Assembly (NCBI GenBank): GCA_963844055.1
Contig: CAWJMN010000001.1
Span: 682,001-746,000 of the forward strand
Reading direction: 5' to 3'
Origin: CAWJMN01 sp963844055
Lineage (GTDB): Bacteria; Planctomycetota; Planctomycetia; Pirellulales; Pirellulaceae
DNA: 64,000 nt
The notes beneath the pieces are model-generated. The model worked only from the letters and a program-made list of their open reading frames with translations, made no database searches and was not told where the DNA came from. Both the position numbers and the translations under genes were made by a program. Below are positions 1 to 9,597 of this stretch, piece by piece. Position 1 is the stretch's first letter; every line of letters begins with the position of its first letter.

Positions 1-618
1 CTCTTTGGGGAGGGCTGGTAAATGCTGAGCCGAAACCTCGCCATCAAGCTTTGCAACCTGGGTACGGTCTCTTCCGACCGATTAGAACGGGCCAACAAAC
101 TGCTGATTGCCTTTCCGCTGGCGCTGCGAAGTGTTTTGCGTGGCGAGGTCACCACCAAACTGCCCGAGGAAGTGAAGCAGTTAATTGGTACTACTCGGCA
201 TGTGGCGCTTGATCTGGTAGATCAGCTGTACGCCATTTTGGCGGCCGCAAAGCGCGACGGGCAAATTGATGGCGACGAGCTGCGGGTGATTGATGCCGAG
301 CTACTGCGATTCTTAGATGTTACCGGCGGCTGTGAGCGGATTCAGAAGACTCGCATTGTGACTTCGTATCGGGTGTTTGCCCGGCAATGCGTCTGGATTT
401 TCTTGCTGACGCTCCCGTGGGGAATCGCGAATGACTTTGGCTTGTGGACAGTCCCACTCACGGCGATCATCGCCTACTTCATGCTCGGCCTAGAGGTGGT
501 GGCAGAGCATGTAGAAGAACCGTTTGGTTACGACGATGACGATTTGGATCTAGACGGCTTGTGCCTAACGATTCGCCGCTCCGTCCAAGAGGTCTTTGAT
601 CATCGCAAACAGGCGTAG
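1..618 (+). CDS. Bestrophin-like (UPF0187/RFP-TM) chloride channel, 5' end outside window, frameshifted
   Basis: The C-terminal part carries the bacterial bestrophin signature HVEEPFGYDDDDLDLDGLC after two hydrophobic segments, as in the last transmembrane part of this membrane anion-channel family. The clean open frame starts at an ATG at 22 and gives 198 residues, against about 300 for the family. Bases 3-26 in another frame read LWGGLVNA, the family segment that normally precedes SRNLA, and SRNLA opens the downstream frame. One extra base near 27 therefore separates two halves of one gene whose start lies left of the window. The ATG at 22 directly follows a TAA and is probably not the true start. 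The family call is firm for the C-terminus; whether the frameshift is real or a sequencing error cannot be told. Confidence 0.8.
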
Positions 619-654
619 GCGATTTGATCTAGTCCAAAACGCGATGCAAAAGTA

Positions 655-1761
655 TTAGGCCAGCTTTGCGAGCGGCAAATCAAACGCGGCGGAAACACCT
701 GCGTAGTAAATCTTGCCGCCGTGGATGTTAAGGGCGCTGGCAAGGGCAGGGCTCTTTCGGCATGCCACCAAAGGATCAGCGACCGAAGCGACTTGCATAA
801 TCCAAGGGAGCGTCACATTGCAAAGGGCAAAGGTGCTGGTACGGCCGACCGCGCCGGGCATATTGGTGACGCAGTAATGCAGGATATCGTCTTCGATGTA
901 GGTGGGGTTGGAATGGGTAGTGGGTTTGCTCGTTTCAAAGCAACCTCCTTGATCAATCGCAACGTCGATCATCACGCTGCCGGGCTTCATGATCTTGAGG
1001 TCTTCACGCGTGACAAGGTGCGGCGCCTTTGAGCCCGGAATCAAAATGGCACCAATCACCAAGTCGGCCAAGCGAAGCTGCTGGCGAATGGTGTGACGAT
1101 CACTAAACAGGACATTCACATTCGGCGGCATGATGTCGTCGAGGTAGCGAAGGCGATCCATGTTCACATCGAGAATGGCAATGTCGGCCTGGAAGCCGGC
1201 AGCAATTTTGGCCGCGTTGGCTCCGACGATGCCGCCGCCTAAAATAGTGATGTGGGCAGGAGCTACGCCCGGAACGCCGGCCAGCAAAATGCCACGCCCC
1301 ATTTGAGGCTTTTCGAGATACTTGGCCCCTTCTTGAATGCTCATCCGGCCCGCCACTTCGCTCATGGGCGTTAGTAGCGGCAATCGCCCCTGGCTATCGC
1401 GCAAGGTCTCGTAAGCAAGGCACGTGGCGCCCGAGGTAAGCATCGCCTGCGTCAGTTCTTCGCTGGCGGCAAAGTGGAAGTAAGTGAAGATCGTTTGACC
1501 TTCGCGCACCATCACCCATTCCGTTGGCATGGGCTCTTTGACTTTGACAATCAAACTTGCCTTGCCAAAGACCTCTGCAGCGCTAGGAACAATATGTCCG
1601 CCAACTTCGGAATAGTCGGCATCGCTAATGCCTGAACCAACGCCAGCACCGGTCTCAATGAGAACGGTATGGCCCGCTCGCGTAAGTTCTTCTACACCAA
1701 CCGGCAGGATGGCAACGCGGTACTCATCCCGTTTGATCTCTTTCGGAACACCGATCAGCAT
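655..1761 (-). CDS. ald: Alanine dehydrogenase
   Basis: Catalyses NAD-dependent interconversion of L-alanine and pyruvate plus ammonia in the cytoplasm. The 368 residues match the usual family length. The N-terminus MLIGVPKEIK is typical. The substrate-binding lysine lies in KVKEP (about K75) and the catalytic histidine in TYFHFA (about H96). The Rossmann glycine motif GGGIVG is at about 175-180. I chose the ATG at 1761 because an AAGGAG ribosome binding site lies just upstream; an in-frame ATG at 1791 would add ten residues with no family similarity. The gene runs on the same strand as der, 83 bases downstream of its stop. Confidence 0.95.
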   Translation of the reverse strand: MLIGVPKEIKRDEYRVAILPVGVEELTRAGHTVLIETGAGVGSGISDADYSEVGGHIVPSAAEVFGKASLIVKVKEPMPTEWVMVREGQTIFTYFHFAASEELTQAMLTSGATCLAYETLRDSQGRLPLLTPMSEVAGRMSIQEGAKYLEKPQMGRGILLAGVPGVAPAHITILGGGIVGANAAKIAAGFQADIAILDVNMDRLRYLDDIMPPNVNVLFSDRHTIRQQLRLADLVIGAILIPGSKAPHLVTREDLKIMKPGSVMIDVAIDQGGCFETSKPTTHSNPTYIEDDILHYCVTNMPGAVGRTSTFALCNVTLPWIMQVASVADPLVACRKSPALASALNIHGGKIYYAGVSAAFDLPLAKLA

Positions 1762-1844
1762 GCTGCTCTCCTTCACATGGGCAATGTTCAAAGCGGATGT
1801 TTCATCGCCAAGCTTCCATGCCGTATCGTCGGAAGGAAGCCGGC

Positions 1845-3329
1845 TTACAACTTTTCGTCGTCGAAGCTGAAGTCGCCCATGTCTTCCATGTCACCATGGT
1901 CGAGGATGGCATCCTGCTGGGCAGCATCCTCCTCCGACATAAGCCCTTCATAAACCTGAACGGTTTGCGAAGGATCCTTCTTGCGCTTCTCTTCGTCCTT
2001 TTCGTCCCGTTGGCGACGACGTTGCAAATAGACCTTCATCGGAACTTCGCCGAAGTCCAAGTGATCGCGGAAAATACCTAGCAGGTATTTGCGATACGAA
2101 GGTTGGAACGCACGAGGTTCATTGCAGATCAGCACAATCGTTGGCGGCTGTGTGCTTACCTGTGTGGCGAAGAAGATCTTGGGCCGTACGGAGCCAAAGA
2201 GAGGAGGTGGATGCTTCTCTAGAGCAGCCCGCACCAATTGATTCAGGTCGGAGGTACTTACGCGACGCAGCGACTGCTTAAACAGCATCTGGGCGTGGTT
2301 CAAAAGCGCCTTCACGTTTTTGCCGGTTTGGCCGGTGATAAACGCGATCGGAACATGCCACATGGTGGAAAAATTATCGCGCAGGTACTGCACCCAGCGT
2401 TCGGTAGGCATCTCGCCGTAGAGCATGTCCCATTTGTTGACCACAAAGATGCACGGCTTGTAGTTTTCGGCAATGTACTGGCAAAGCTGTTTGTCCACTT
2501 TGCTCATGCGCTGCTTGCAATCAAAGAACAGGAACACCACATCCGCGCGGCGAATGCTGCGCTGGGCGCGGTGTGTGCTGTAAAAGTCGAGATCGGTCCG
2601 AACGCTCTTGTTACGCTTCAGACCTGGTGTATCGATAGCGACAAACGTCTTGCCATCCAATTCAAACCGGACGTCAACGCTGTCACGCGTGGTACCTGCG
2701 ACTTCGCTAACAATCATGCGCTCGGCTTGGGCCAGCGTATTTACAAACGTGCTTTTGCCCGTATTGCGGCGACCGACGATCGCGATCTTCATGACCGGCT
2801 CAGTCGAGTTTTCCCCTTCGCTTTCGGTCTGCGCGGGAAGACGCTCCAAAATCAGGTTGAGCAGGATTTGGCGATTGCGGTTTTGAAGTGTACTGACTTT
2901 GACCAGCTTGCCGCGGCCTAGTTTGTAAAAGACGTCGGCCTGGGTATCAAACGTTTCATCATCGGTCTTGTTGGCAACGCATAGCATCGGCTTGTCGACA
3001 TAGCGCAGCCGCTTGGCGACTTCATCGTCGAGTGCCATTACGCCGGTACGTGTATCCACCACAAACAGGATGACGTCGGCCGACTCGATGCCGGCGACGA
3101 TTTGCTCTTCGACTTGTTTGGAAAGGTTATCGCAATCAACGATGCCAATTCCGCCCGTATCGACCAGTTCAAAAAAGCGGTTCTGCTCTTCAACTAGGTG
3201 CGTAACACGGTCGCGCGTCACGCCTGCGACATCATCGACGATCGAAATGCGACGACCGGCCAGCCAGTTCAGCAAGCTGCTTTTGCCCACATTGGGGCGA
3301 CCAACAATCACAACCTTAGGAACGGCCAT
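1845..3329 (-). CDS. der: Ribosome biogenesis GTPase Der (EngA)
   Basis: Der is an essential GTPase with two G domains that helps assemble the 50S ribosomal subunit. The first domain shows GRPNVGKS (about residues 10-17), DTGGIG and NKTD. The second shows GRRNTGKS, DTPGLK and NKWD. A KH-like domain follows. The protein ends in an acidic tail (MSEEDAAQQDAILDHGDMED and beyond), longer than in E. coli Der. The start at 3329 (MAVPKVVIVGRPNVG) fits the family; an ATG at 3350 is an alternative. No strong Shine-Dalgarno decides between them. It is divergent from the uracil-DNA glycosylase gene. Confidence 0.96.
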   Translation of the reverse strand: MAVPKVVIVGRPNVGKSSLLNWLAGRRISIVDDVAGVTRDRVTHLVEEQNRFFELVDTGGIGIVDCDNLSKQVEEQIVAGIESADVILFVVDTRTGVMALDDEVAKRLRYVDKPMLCVANKTDDETFDTQADVFYKLGRGKLVKVSTLQNRNRQILLNLILERLPAQTESEGENSTEPVMKIAIVGRRNTGKSTFVNTLAQAERMIVSEVAGTTRDSVDVRFELDGKTFVAIDTPGLKRNKSVRTDLDFYSTHRAQRSIRRADVVFLFFDCKQRMSKVDKQLCQYIAENYKPCIFVVNKWDMLYGEMPTERWVQYLRDNFSTMWHVPIAFITGQTGKNVKALLNHAQMLFKQSLRRVSTSDLNQLVRAALEKHPPPLFGSVRPKIFFATQVSTQPPTIVLICNEPRAFQPSYRKYLLGIFRDHLDFGEVPMKVYLQRRRQRDEKDEEKRKKDPSQTVQVYEGLMSEEDAAQQDAILDHGDMEDMGDFSFDDEKL

Positions 3330-3520
3330 AGCAAACCAAATTTCTGACAAAGAAGCGACTGCGAGGGGGTCCCATTACGCCAAACCGTGGGCCCAAGCAA
3401 TCTGCGTAGCAATCTTGTATGATAACCGCGAACCTGGATTGTGGGAAACGATTGTCTCTGGGGAGTCTTGATGTCGGCAAGCACGGCTAAAGTGCCTGCT
3501 GATCAACACTTGCGCTCATT

Positions 3521-4513
3521 ATGGACTCGTCCGACGTCGATGTCGCTCGCCGTATTTTGCTGCAACGCCTCGAAAGCTTGGCGCGGTTTGGCGTTGCGCA
3601 GTTGGCAAAAGCTCCTCTATCTTCCCAAGAGCCCTTAATCGTTACACCTATGACGGGGGGGCAGCAAAACGCTGTTGCGGAGGTTCCTGAACAGCGGATC
3701 GCCCCGGTGATCGCGCCTGTCAGTCCACCGCCAAGCGAGCCGGCGTCGCCGGTCTCTGTGCCTAGTTCTGCAACTCCTTCTTACCAGAATCCATCCATGG
3801 CTCGCAGCAAAGCAATTGTTGGCCCCGCTCCTGATTCGCTAATCCATCAGCCGTTTGGGGCGGAGGTGCCGGTAGCGGATCGGCAAGTGGAGTTAGTGTC
3901 GATGGCCCAGCAGGTGGCGGGCTGCCAACTGTGCAAGGACTTGGCCTGCACGCGGGGACGGACGGTCTTTGGCGTGGGGCGAATTCAGCCACGCGTTGTG
4001 TTTTTTGGAGAGGCGCCAGGGGCCGACGAGGATCGCGTGGGCGAGCCGTTTGTGGGCCGAGCGGGGCAACTTCTCACCAAAATCATTGAGGCTTGCGGCT
4101 GGGGGCGCGATGACGTCTACATCATGAACGTGCTGAAATGCCGGCCGCCAGACAATCGCACGCCGCTGCCCGATGAAGTGCGGAATTGCCGTCCCTTCTT
4201 TGAGCGTCAGCTCGAGCTATTGCATCCGGAATACATCGTTTGCGTGGGGACGACCCCAACCCAAGCGCTGCTCGAAACCAATGAGACGATTGGTAAGATG
4301 CGTAAACAGTTTCACAACTATCGCGGGATCAAAGTGGTGGCCACGTACCACCCTTCGTATCTGCTGCGAAACCCTGAGGCAAAGAAATACGTTTGGGAAG
4401 ACATGCTCATGCTGCTCAGCAGACATGGGACTGACGCCCCCCAAGAAGACTTAACCCTTGCGGCAGTCTGGCTTTTGGCCATTTTGCTGTCGCACGAGTG
4501 TAGGAAAAACTGA
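3521..4513 (+). CDS. Family 4 (Fe-S) uracil-DNA glycosylase
   Basis: Removes uracil from DNA as the first step of base excision repair. Motif A appears as GEAPGADEDR (163-172), followed by GEPFVGRAGQLL, and motif B as HPSYLLR (277-283). Four cysteines at about 135, 138, 207 and 223 match the [4Fe-4S] ligands of family 4 enzymes. The catalytic part is preceded by about 120 residues of Pro/Ala-rich, low-complexity sequence, making the protein longer (330 residues) than the 200-220 of compact archaeal members; such N-terminal extensions are common in planctomycete and other bacterial homologues. The start has no clear ribosome binding site, so the exact N-terminus is uncertain. Confidence 0.9.
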   Translation: MDSSDVDVARRILLQRLESLARFGVAQLAKAPLSSQEPLIVTPMTGGQQNAVAEVPEQRIAPVIAPVSPPPSEPASPVSVPSSATPSYQNPSMARSKAIVGPAPDSLIHQPFGAEVPVADRQVELVSMAQQVAGCQLCKDLACTRGRTVFGVGRIQPRVVFFGEAPGADEDRVGEPFVGRAGQLLTKIIEACGWGRDDVYIMNVLKCRPPDNRTPLPDEVRNCRPFFERQLELLHPEYIVCVGTTPTQALLETNETIGKMRKQFHNYRGIKVVATYHPSYLLRNPEAKKYVWEDMLMLLSRHGTDAPQEDLTLAAVWLLAILLSHECRKN

Positions 4514-4519
4514 TATACT
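4511..4519 (+). promoter_or_regulatory. Possible extended -10 promoter for the FKBP gene
   Basis: The sequence TGATATACT is an exact TG-N-TATACT extended -10 element, 81 bases upstream of the FKBP start codon and overlapping the end of the glycosylase gene. No -35 box stands at the expected distance, as is tolerated for extended -10 promoters. This is a motif match only. Confidence 0.3.
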
Positions 4520-4599
4520 CTGGAAACGTTTTTTGCGAATGGTAGGGGCGACGTAGCTGGGGCTATGATTTGCCGCATTTAGAGAAAGACTGAAAGATC

Positions 4600-5301
4600 A
4601 TGCTACGAAACAAAACCTTGCTGGCGATCGCCCTGATGGCTTGTTCTGGAATCATCTCGGCCGCGTGGGCACAAGAAGAGGGACCAATGCCGGGAGCTGA
4701 ACTCAAAACACTAAAAGAAAAAGCCAGCTACGCAATTGGCTTGAACATCGGAACGGGCATTGCCCAAGACAAGCTTGACGTCGATCCCGAGCTAATTGCT
4801 CGTGGTCTGCGTGATGCAATCCTCAAGGCCAAGCCTGCCTTGACGGAAGAGGAAGCGGCTCAAGTCTTGCGTGAGTTCTCGCAAAAAATGCAAGCAATGG
4901 CTGGTGAGAAGAGCCGCGCTGCTGGCGAAGACTTCCTGGCCAAGAATGCCAAGGCAGAAGGTGTGCTTGTTACCAAGTCGGGCTTGCAATACAAGAAGCT
5001 CGTCAACGGCAAGGGAAAGACTCCCAAGGCAACGGACACCGTCAAGGTTCACTACGAAGGGACCCTGCTGAGTGGCGAAGTGTTTGACAGCAGCAAGAAG
5101 CGTGGCGAGCCTGCCTCGTTCCCTGTCAATCGCGTCATTGCCGGCTGGACTGAAGCCCTGCAATTGATGAAGGAAGGCGACAAGTGGATGTTGTACATCC
5201 CCGCTGAGCTTGGCTATGGTGATCGTGGCACACCAGGCGGCCCTATCGGCCCCGGCGAAATGCTGATCTTCGAAGTTGAGCTGCTGTCGGTTGGAAAATA
5301 A
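4600..5301 (+). CDS. Exported FKBP-type peptidyl-prolyl cis-trans isomerase (Mip/FkpA-like)
   Basis: Catalyses proline cis-trans isomerisation during folding outside the cytoplasm. An N-terminal signal peptide (about residues 1-24, ending in AWA) precedes an FKBP-type N-terminal helical dimerisation domain (about 35-125, with KEKASYAIGLNIG) and a C-terminal FKBP domain (about 135-233). The FKBP domain has VKVHYEGTLLSGEVFDSS, GWTEALQLMKEGDKW and IPAELGYGDRG, all hallmark segments. The 233 residues match Mip/FkpA/FklB. A strong intrinsic terminator follows at 5365-5408, so the gene is probably monocistronic. Confidence 0.93.
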   Translation: MLRNKTLLAIALMACSGIISAAWAQEEGPMPGAELKTLKEKASYAIGLNIGTGIAQDKLDVDPELIARGLRDAILKAKPALTEEEAAQVLREFSQKMQAMAGEKSRAAGEDFLAKNAKAEGVLVTKSGLQYKKLVNGKGKTPKATDTVKVHYEGTLLSGEVFDSSKKRGEPASFPVNRVIAGWTEALQLMKEGDKWMLYIPAELGYGDRGTPGGPIGPGEMLIFEVELLSVGK

Positions 5302-5364
5302 GGCTGGCAAAAGCGGTGATGAAGCTTAAGGAAACTTGGCTCATTCATGGCGGATGAAATTTGG

Positions 5365-5408
5365 CCGGCGAGGTGCTTTTTTATAGGAAGTACCTTGCCG
5401 GTTTTTTT
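5365..5408 (+). terminator. Intrinsic terminator of the FKBP gene
   Basis: A 12-bp stem, CCGGCGAGGTGC (5365-5376) pairing with GTACCTTGCCGG (5390-5401) with two G-U pairs, is followed by a run of seven T. It lies 64 bases after the FKBP stop and before the next gene. It also makes a TTG start at 5361 for the next gene unlikely. Confidence 0.9.
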
Positions 5409-5426
5409 GCGCAGATAGGAATCCGC

Positions 5427-6281
5427 ATGAGCCAAGAGCTGCCACCGCCTGCATTGCAAGGTGATACCAAGTCGCCTGAATTAGAGCGTGCGAAGCGAGC
5501 AGGGAAGAAGAGTTCCCATTTAACGCTGGCCGATTTGATGGTGGGCAATGTGGGGCTGGCGATTGTGCTGGCATCACCGATTAGGATCGGGTTTGTCGGG
5601 GCATTGCCTGTCGGAACACAGATACCGGCTTGGGTCGTGGTACTGATTTGGGCGGTTTGGTTTGGAAAGGCGCTGCTGTACGGAGTTGCGGTCGCTATCT
5701 TGGTGCGCTGCGTTCGCTATCAGCGGATGCCGTTTTGGGCCGAGTGGGTGGTCATCCTGTTTTGCGTGTATTCCCTCCAGTCGATAATTCCCAATATGGA
5801 TACAACGCTTGCTGCCTTTTGGCGGGCAAGCGGGATTTATGCCCTCGGTTACAGGTCTTGGTGGCTGGCGATTGGTCTTGTAGCAGGAATGGGAACGCTA
5901 ATTGGATGCATGGGGGGAAGGAAAGCATCTCTGCCGATTGCAGGTCGAATAGCTTTTTATTCGGTTGCTGCGTTTCTATGGTTTTGGGGACCATGTACGA
6001 TATTTCGCTTGCTCAGGTCGGATGTGGCTGCGCTGTTTCAAACGCGACTTTTGGTGCTCAGTCACACTTGGCATAGTCTGTTGCGGTTGGTACTCGCCTT
6101 GCCAGCATTCCTGCCGTTTGTGCTTCCTGCCTACTGGGCCTTGAAGACCGATCGTCCAGAGTGGCTGCCAAAGTTTTTGTGGAGCGAGTGGTGTGGACTG
6201 GTAGTGGCAACTCTGGCGCTGCTTTTGGGGATTGGCGTTCTGGTCATGGAAATTGCGGGCGTGATCCAGCAAATCATTTGA
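5427..6281 (+). CDS. Polytopic membrane protein of unknown function
   Basis: I do not recognise this protein. It has 284 residues with a short charged N-terminus (about residues 1-35, rich in Ser, Lys and Pro) and then about six to seven hydrophobic segments, so it should be an inner-membrane protein. The ATG at 5427 is preceded by an AGGA motif and lies downstream of a terminator, which supports this start over an upstream TTG. No catalytic or transport motif is visible. The next gene is convergent. Confidence 0.7.
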   Translation: MSQELPPPALQGDTKSPELERAKRAGKKSSHLTLADLMVGNVGLAIVLASPIRIGFVGALPVGTQIPAWVVVLIWAVWFGKALLYGVAVAILVRCVRYQRMPFWAEWVVILFCVYSLQSIIPNMDTTLAAFWRASGIYALGYRSWWLAIGLVAGMGTLIGCMGGRKASLPIAGRIAFYSVAAFLWFWGPCTIFRLLRSDVAALFQTRLLVLSHTWHSLLRLVLALPAFLPFVLPAYWALKTDRPEWLPKFLWSEWCGLVVATLALLLGIGVLVMEIAGVIQQII

Positions 6282-6330
6282 CGCATCTACGCAATGAGCA
6301 GGCTTTGCATTTTCCTCACAGCTAATGGAT

Positions 6331-8100
6331 TTAGCGGAATGGTTCCGTGCTCACTTCGACTTTGCCTAGTACGAAGGGAACCGATTGTTCGGCTCGGATT
6401 GTAAAGTCGTGCCCCCAGATCTTGGAAAAACAGGCCTCTTTCACATGCCATGTATGGGTTTGCCAGCCCATGCCTTCAGAAACACCGTACCATTGCTCCA
6501 CGTTGGCGTAGGCCGACTTTCCTTGGCTGTCGGCCACCTCGTAAAGCAAGTTCATGCCGACATTGCCGGCCGCAACACGTCGAACCGTAACGCGTACGTA
6601 GTACTCCTTGGTCGAGAAGTTGGCAAACGTCGGATGAACGAAGAAGCTGACTGGATGCGAGATGTCACCTTGCAAAAGAACGCCGGTACTATTGTCCGGA
6701 AAGGTGATCGTGGGGAACTTGTCTCTTCCGACGGGGAAAACGCCTTTGCATTCATCAGTAGGCCCTAAGTGACAAAAGACAGAAGTTGCCTTGGAGTGAT
6801 CGCCGCCCCACGGAAACGGACGTTTGGCGTTGGCTTGGGCTTGGTCGACCAACTGTTTTGGAACGCTCGTGATGAACAGTGGCACATCGGTAAGCTGGAT
6901 TTTCTCACCGGCTTTGACGGTTAATTGCTTTTCATCAATGGCGGATTGAATCGTGACGTCACTAGTGAACTTGAGAAAATGGAAGGTCCGCCCCTTGGGC
7001 ATCCATGCAACCAGGACCGGGGACTCCTTCCCTTGAAATACAAAGCCATAGCCACGTCCCGTTTCAGCGAGCCCCAGCCAGCCGAGATACTTAGGCGAAG
7101 GCCCCAGCAGTGTGGCGAGTTGTTTTAGCGCTCGATAGGATTGCCGTGGTTGGCCATCGCGTTGCAACAGGCCAAAGCCTTGATCTTCGCCCACAGGATC
7201 TTGGGCTTCAAACCACTGGGTGCAGGAGATGCCTTGCGCCATTGCCATGGTGTAGATTTTGACAAGCGATTCGGCCGCATCATTCTCGGTAATCGTCCGG
7301 CCAGCACGCGTTTCCAAGCGATGCCCGACTTCGGTGATCCAGATCGGTACGTCGGCCTTCTGCGGAGCAGCCTCCCGCAGCGAAGTGCGAAGGAAGTGCG
7401 ACATCCAAAGGAACGGAATCTCCCCATCGTGATTCTCTAAGCCGTCGGCAATTTCATAGGGATGGATACACAAGTAATCAAAGCAGTTGGGCTTTCCTTG
7501 TTTGGCCATGGCGAGCATCGCTTGATGCAAGTAGGGGGCATCAAAGCTGGCAACGGTTAGCCCCACCTTTGCATTTGTGTCCGCACTTTTTACCGCGTCA
7601 TAAGTTGTAGTCGCCAGCTTGGCATAGTCGGACGTCGTGTGTTTGCCATCGTTAAAGCCGCCGTTCCCTTCATTCCACACTTCCCAGTGGTGGACATCTG
7701 CCTTGTAGCGATCAACTACCTTGCTGACAAACGCCGACCAGTCATCAAGTCGCTCCATGGGGAAGGCATGGGTAGCTTTGGAGCCCGGGGGTGAGCCCAT
7801 CAAAATCGCATTGATTTCAAGCTGGTGCTGCTTCGCCGTTTTGATAAGCAGGTCGCCATTCTTCCAGTCCAGCGTACCGGTTGCCGACTCAAAGCCGTTC
7901 CATTCGGGAAAGAGGCGGACGGTTGTTACTCCTGCCTCCTTCATTTTTGGAAACCATGCTTCATGGTTCTTAAACGAACTGGAAGAGGCGCTCACGCCAA
8001 ACGGGCGGAACTCTTGGGCCAGTGCAGGGCTGGTTAGCAACCCGCCAATCCATACGTACGCGATGCTTGTGGCAACGGCCAAGAAGAGAGTAGTGCGCAT
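6331..8100 (-). CDS. Exported clan GH-A-like glycoside hydrolase
   Basis: A signal peptide (about residues 1-29, ending ALAQ) is followed by a TIM-barrel domain resembling clan GH-A enzymes (GH5/GH39/GH51-like). The segment HHWEVWNEGN has the usual Asn-Glu acid/base pair (Glu at about 144), and WITEVGH places the candidate nucleophile at about Glu 257. Further support comes from VRLFPEW and IHPY. The last 200 residues look beta-rich and may be a carbohydrate-binding or accessory domain. The protein has 589 residues from the ATG at 8100; an ATG three codons upstream is possible. The substrate cannot be named. It shares a strand with the DUF1501 gene upstream, 90 bases apart. Confidence 0.75.
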   Translation of the reverse strand: MRTTLFLAVATSIAYVWIGGLLTSPALAQEFRPFGVSASSSSFKNHEAWFPKMKEAGVTTVRLFPEWNGFESATGTLDWKNGDLLIKTAKQHQLEINAILMGSPPGSKATHAFPMERLDDWSAFVSKVVDRYKADVHHWEVWNEGNGGFNDGKHTTSDYAKLATTTYDAVKSADTNAKVGLTVASFDAPYLHQAMLAMAKQGKPNCFDYLCIHPYEIADGLENHDGEIPFLWMSHFLRTSLREAAPQKADVPIWITEVGHRLETRAGRTITENDAAESLVKIYTMAMAQGISCTQWFEAQDPVGEDQGFGLLQRDGQPRQSYRALKQLATLLGPSPKYLGWLGLAETGRGYGFVFQGKESPVLVAWMPKGRTFHFLKFTSDVTIQSAIDEKQLTVKAGEKIQLTDVPLFITSVPKQLVDQAQANAKRPFPWGGDHSKATSVFCHLGPTDECKGVFPVGRDKFPTITFPDNSTGVLLQGDISHPVSFFVHPTFANFSTKEYYVRVTVRRVAAGNVGMNLLYEVADSQGKSAYANVEQWYGVSEGMGWQTHTWHVKEACFSKIWGHDFTIRAEQSVPFVLGKVEVSTEPFR

Positions 8101-8190
8101 CGCGATCAAGACCTTAGCTAGAGTAAGCGAAGTAGCGTAAGAGTCTGTATTCTGGTGCCTAGGGGCGATGCAAGGAAGTGGTGCAGCGAC

Positions 8191-9597
8191 TTAGCTAAAT
8201 ATCTTGGTGATTGGATCGCCACTAGCAATTCGATGTGGTCGGCCAATTTGGTCGTGCACTTCCGTGGCGGGATTGATGCCAAATCGCCAGTAGATCGTCG
8301 CGGCAATGTCACCCGGAGTGACCGGGTCGGAAGCGGGATAGGCCCCGAGGCGATCGCTCGAACCGTAGACCGCTCCCCCTTGAATTCCGCCGCCCGCCAT
8401 AAGAACCGTGTAGCAATGCGGCCAATGATCGCGACCATTGGTCGGATTGATTTTAGGGGTCCGCCCGAATTCGCCCGTCGCAACGATCAGTGTGGAATCG
8501 AGCAGCCCACGACCCTCTAGATCCTCAATGAGGGCCGAGAGGGCCTGATCGGCAGGAGGGAGCAAATGGTTTTTATGCTGGTTGGCGCAGTTCGTATGCG
8601 CATCCCAGTTTTGTCCCTGCTGTTTGCAATCGTAGATGTTGACAAACGGCACGCCTGCTTCGACCAAACGCCGGGCGAGCAGCAGGTTTTGGCCACGCAT
8701 TTGACGGGCAAACCCCATTTCGCCACCGCCGCCATTCACTTCGCCCTTGGAGGTCGGATCGGCACAAAAGCCGTAACGTTCACGAATTGGGGCGGGTTCA
8801 CGCGTGATGTCGAGCGCGCCGCGAATCGCTTCCGAAGCAAGCAGGCGATAGGCCCGGTCATGAAAGCTGCTTAGCGGTTTCACGCCTGGCATGTTGGATT
8901 CTAGGGTGCCAAGTAGGTTGCGGCGTTCTTGCAAGCGGTCCAGCGTGATCCCTTCACGAGGGCGCAGCATCTCGACTTGGTAATCGCGCGTGTCAGGATT
9001 GACATCGATTCGCAAGGGATCGTAGGTGGTTCCCAAAAAGCCGCCCCCTTGGCAAGGCGTAGGTACCACGTTTTGAAAAACATAAGGGAGCGAGGCAAAC
9101 GGAACATCCTGCCCCTTGTTGGGATTGAGGTAAGCGACCGCGCTGCCAAAGCTCGGATAGAACTGGGGCAATGGCGCGAATAGTTCGCGATCAGGCCCTT
9201 CGAGGGGACGCCCCGTCAAGGCGTGGATCGATGCAGCATCATGCAAGGTAGAAACATGATGCACGCTGCGAATCAGCGCCACTTTGTGCATCACCTTCGA
9301 CATCTTCGGCAGATGCTCCGAAATCGTCAGACCAGGAATCGAAGTAGAGATCGGCTTGAACTCGCCACGAACTTCGGCCGGAGCATTTGGCTTAAGGTCG
9401 TAGGTGTCGATATGGCTCGGCCCGCCATAATAAAAGAGCAGGATGCAGGCCTTGATCGGCTTGAGACCGGTCTCGGCAGGTACGGCGGGCGATGCAGCCT
9501 GTGCACGAAGTAGGCCACCGAGGTTCAGCCCCATATAACCACCGACCCCGAGTTGGATCAGTTGACGTCGCGAGAGGATCTCAGCGGGATCAAGCAT
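8191..9597 (-). CDS. DUF1501 family protein (alkaline-phosphatase/sulfatase-like fold), exported
   Basis: DUF1501 proteins are greatly expanded in planctomycetes and are related to the alkaline phosphatase/sulfatase superfamily; their substrates are unknown. Family segments visible here include ACILLFYYGGPSHIDTYDLKP, FASLPY, ARRLVEAGVPFVNIYD, WDAHTN and ATGEFGRTPKIN followed by GRDHWPHCYTVLMAGGGI. The N-terminus has a twin-arginine-like export signal, SRRQLIQLGVGGYMGLNLGG. I chose the ATG at 9597 over an upstream TTG at 9663. Unlike the two other members in this window it has no adjacent DUF1553 partner. Confidence 0.92.
   Translation of the reverse strand: MLDPAEILSRRQLIQLGVGGYMGLNLGGLLRAQAASPAVPAETGLKPIKACILLFYYGGPSHIDTYDLKPNAPAEVRGEFKPISTSIPGLTISEHLPKMSKVMHKVALIRSVHHVSTLHDAASIHALTGRPLEGPDRELFAPLPQFYPSFGSAVAYLNPNKGQDVPFASLPYVFQNVVPTPCQGGGFLGTTYDPLRIDVNPDTRDYQVEMLRPREGITLDRLQERRNLLGTLESNMPGVKPLSSFHDRAYRLLASEAIRGALDITREPAPIRERYGFCADPTSKGEVNGGGGEMGFARQMRGQNLLLARRLVEAGVPFVNIYDCKQQGQNWDAHTNCANQHKNHLLPPADQALSALIEDLEGRGLLDSTLIVATGEFGRTPKINPTNGRDHWPHCYTVLMAGGGIQGGAVYGSSDRLGAYPASDPVTPGDIAATIYWRFGINPATEVHDQIGRPHRIASGDPITKIFS

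Noticed and set aside
2238..2921. Plus-strand open frame of 227 codons opposite der
   Set aside because: Antisense to a certain gene and without motif.
5361..5426. Longer start (TTG at 5361) for the membrane protein
   Set aside because: These bases form the terminator of the FKBP gene, and a better ATG with AGGA follows at 5427.
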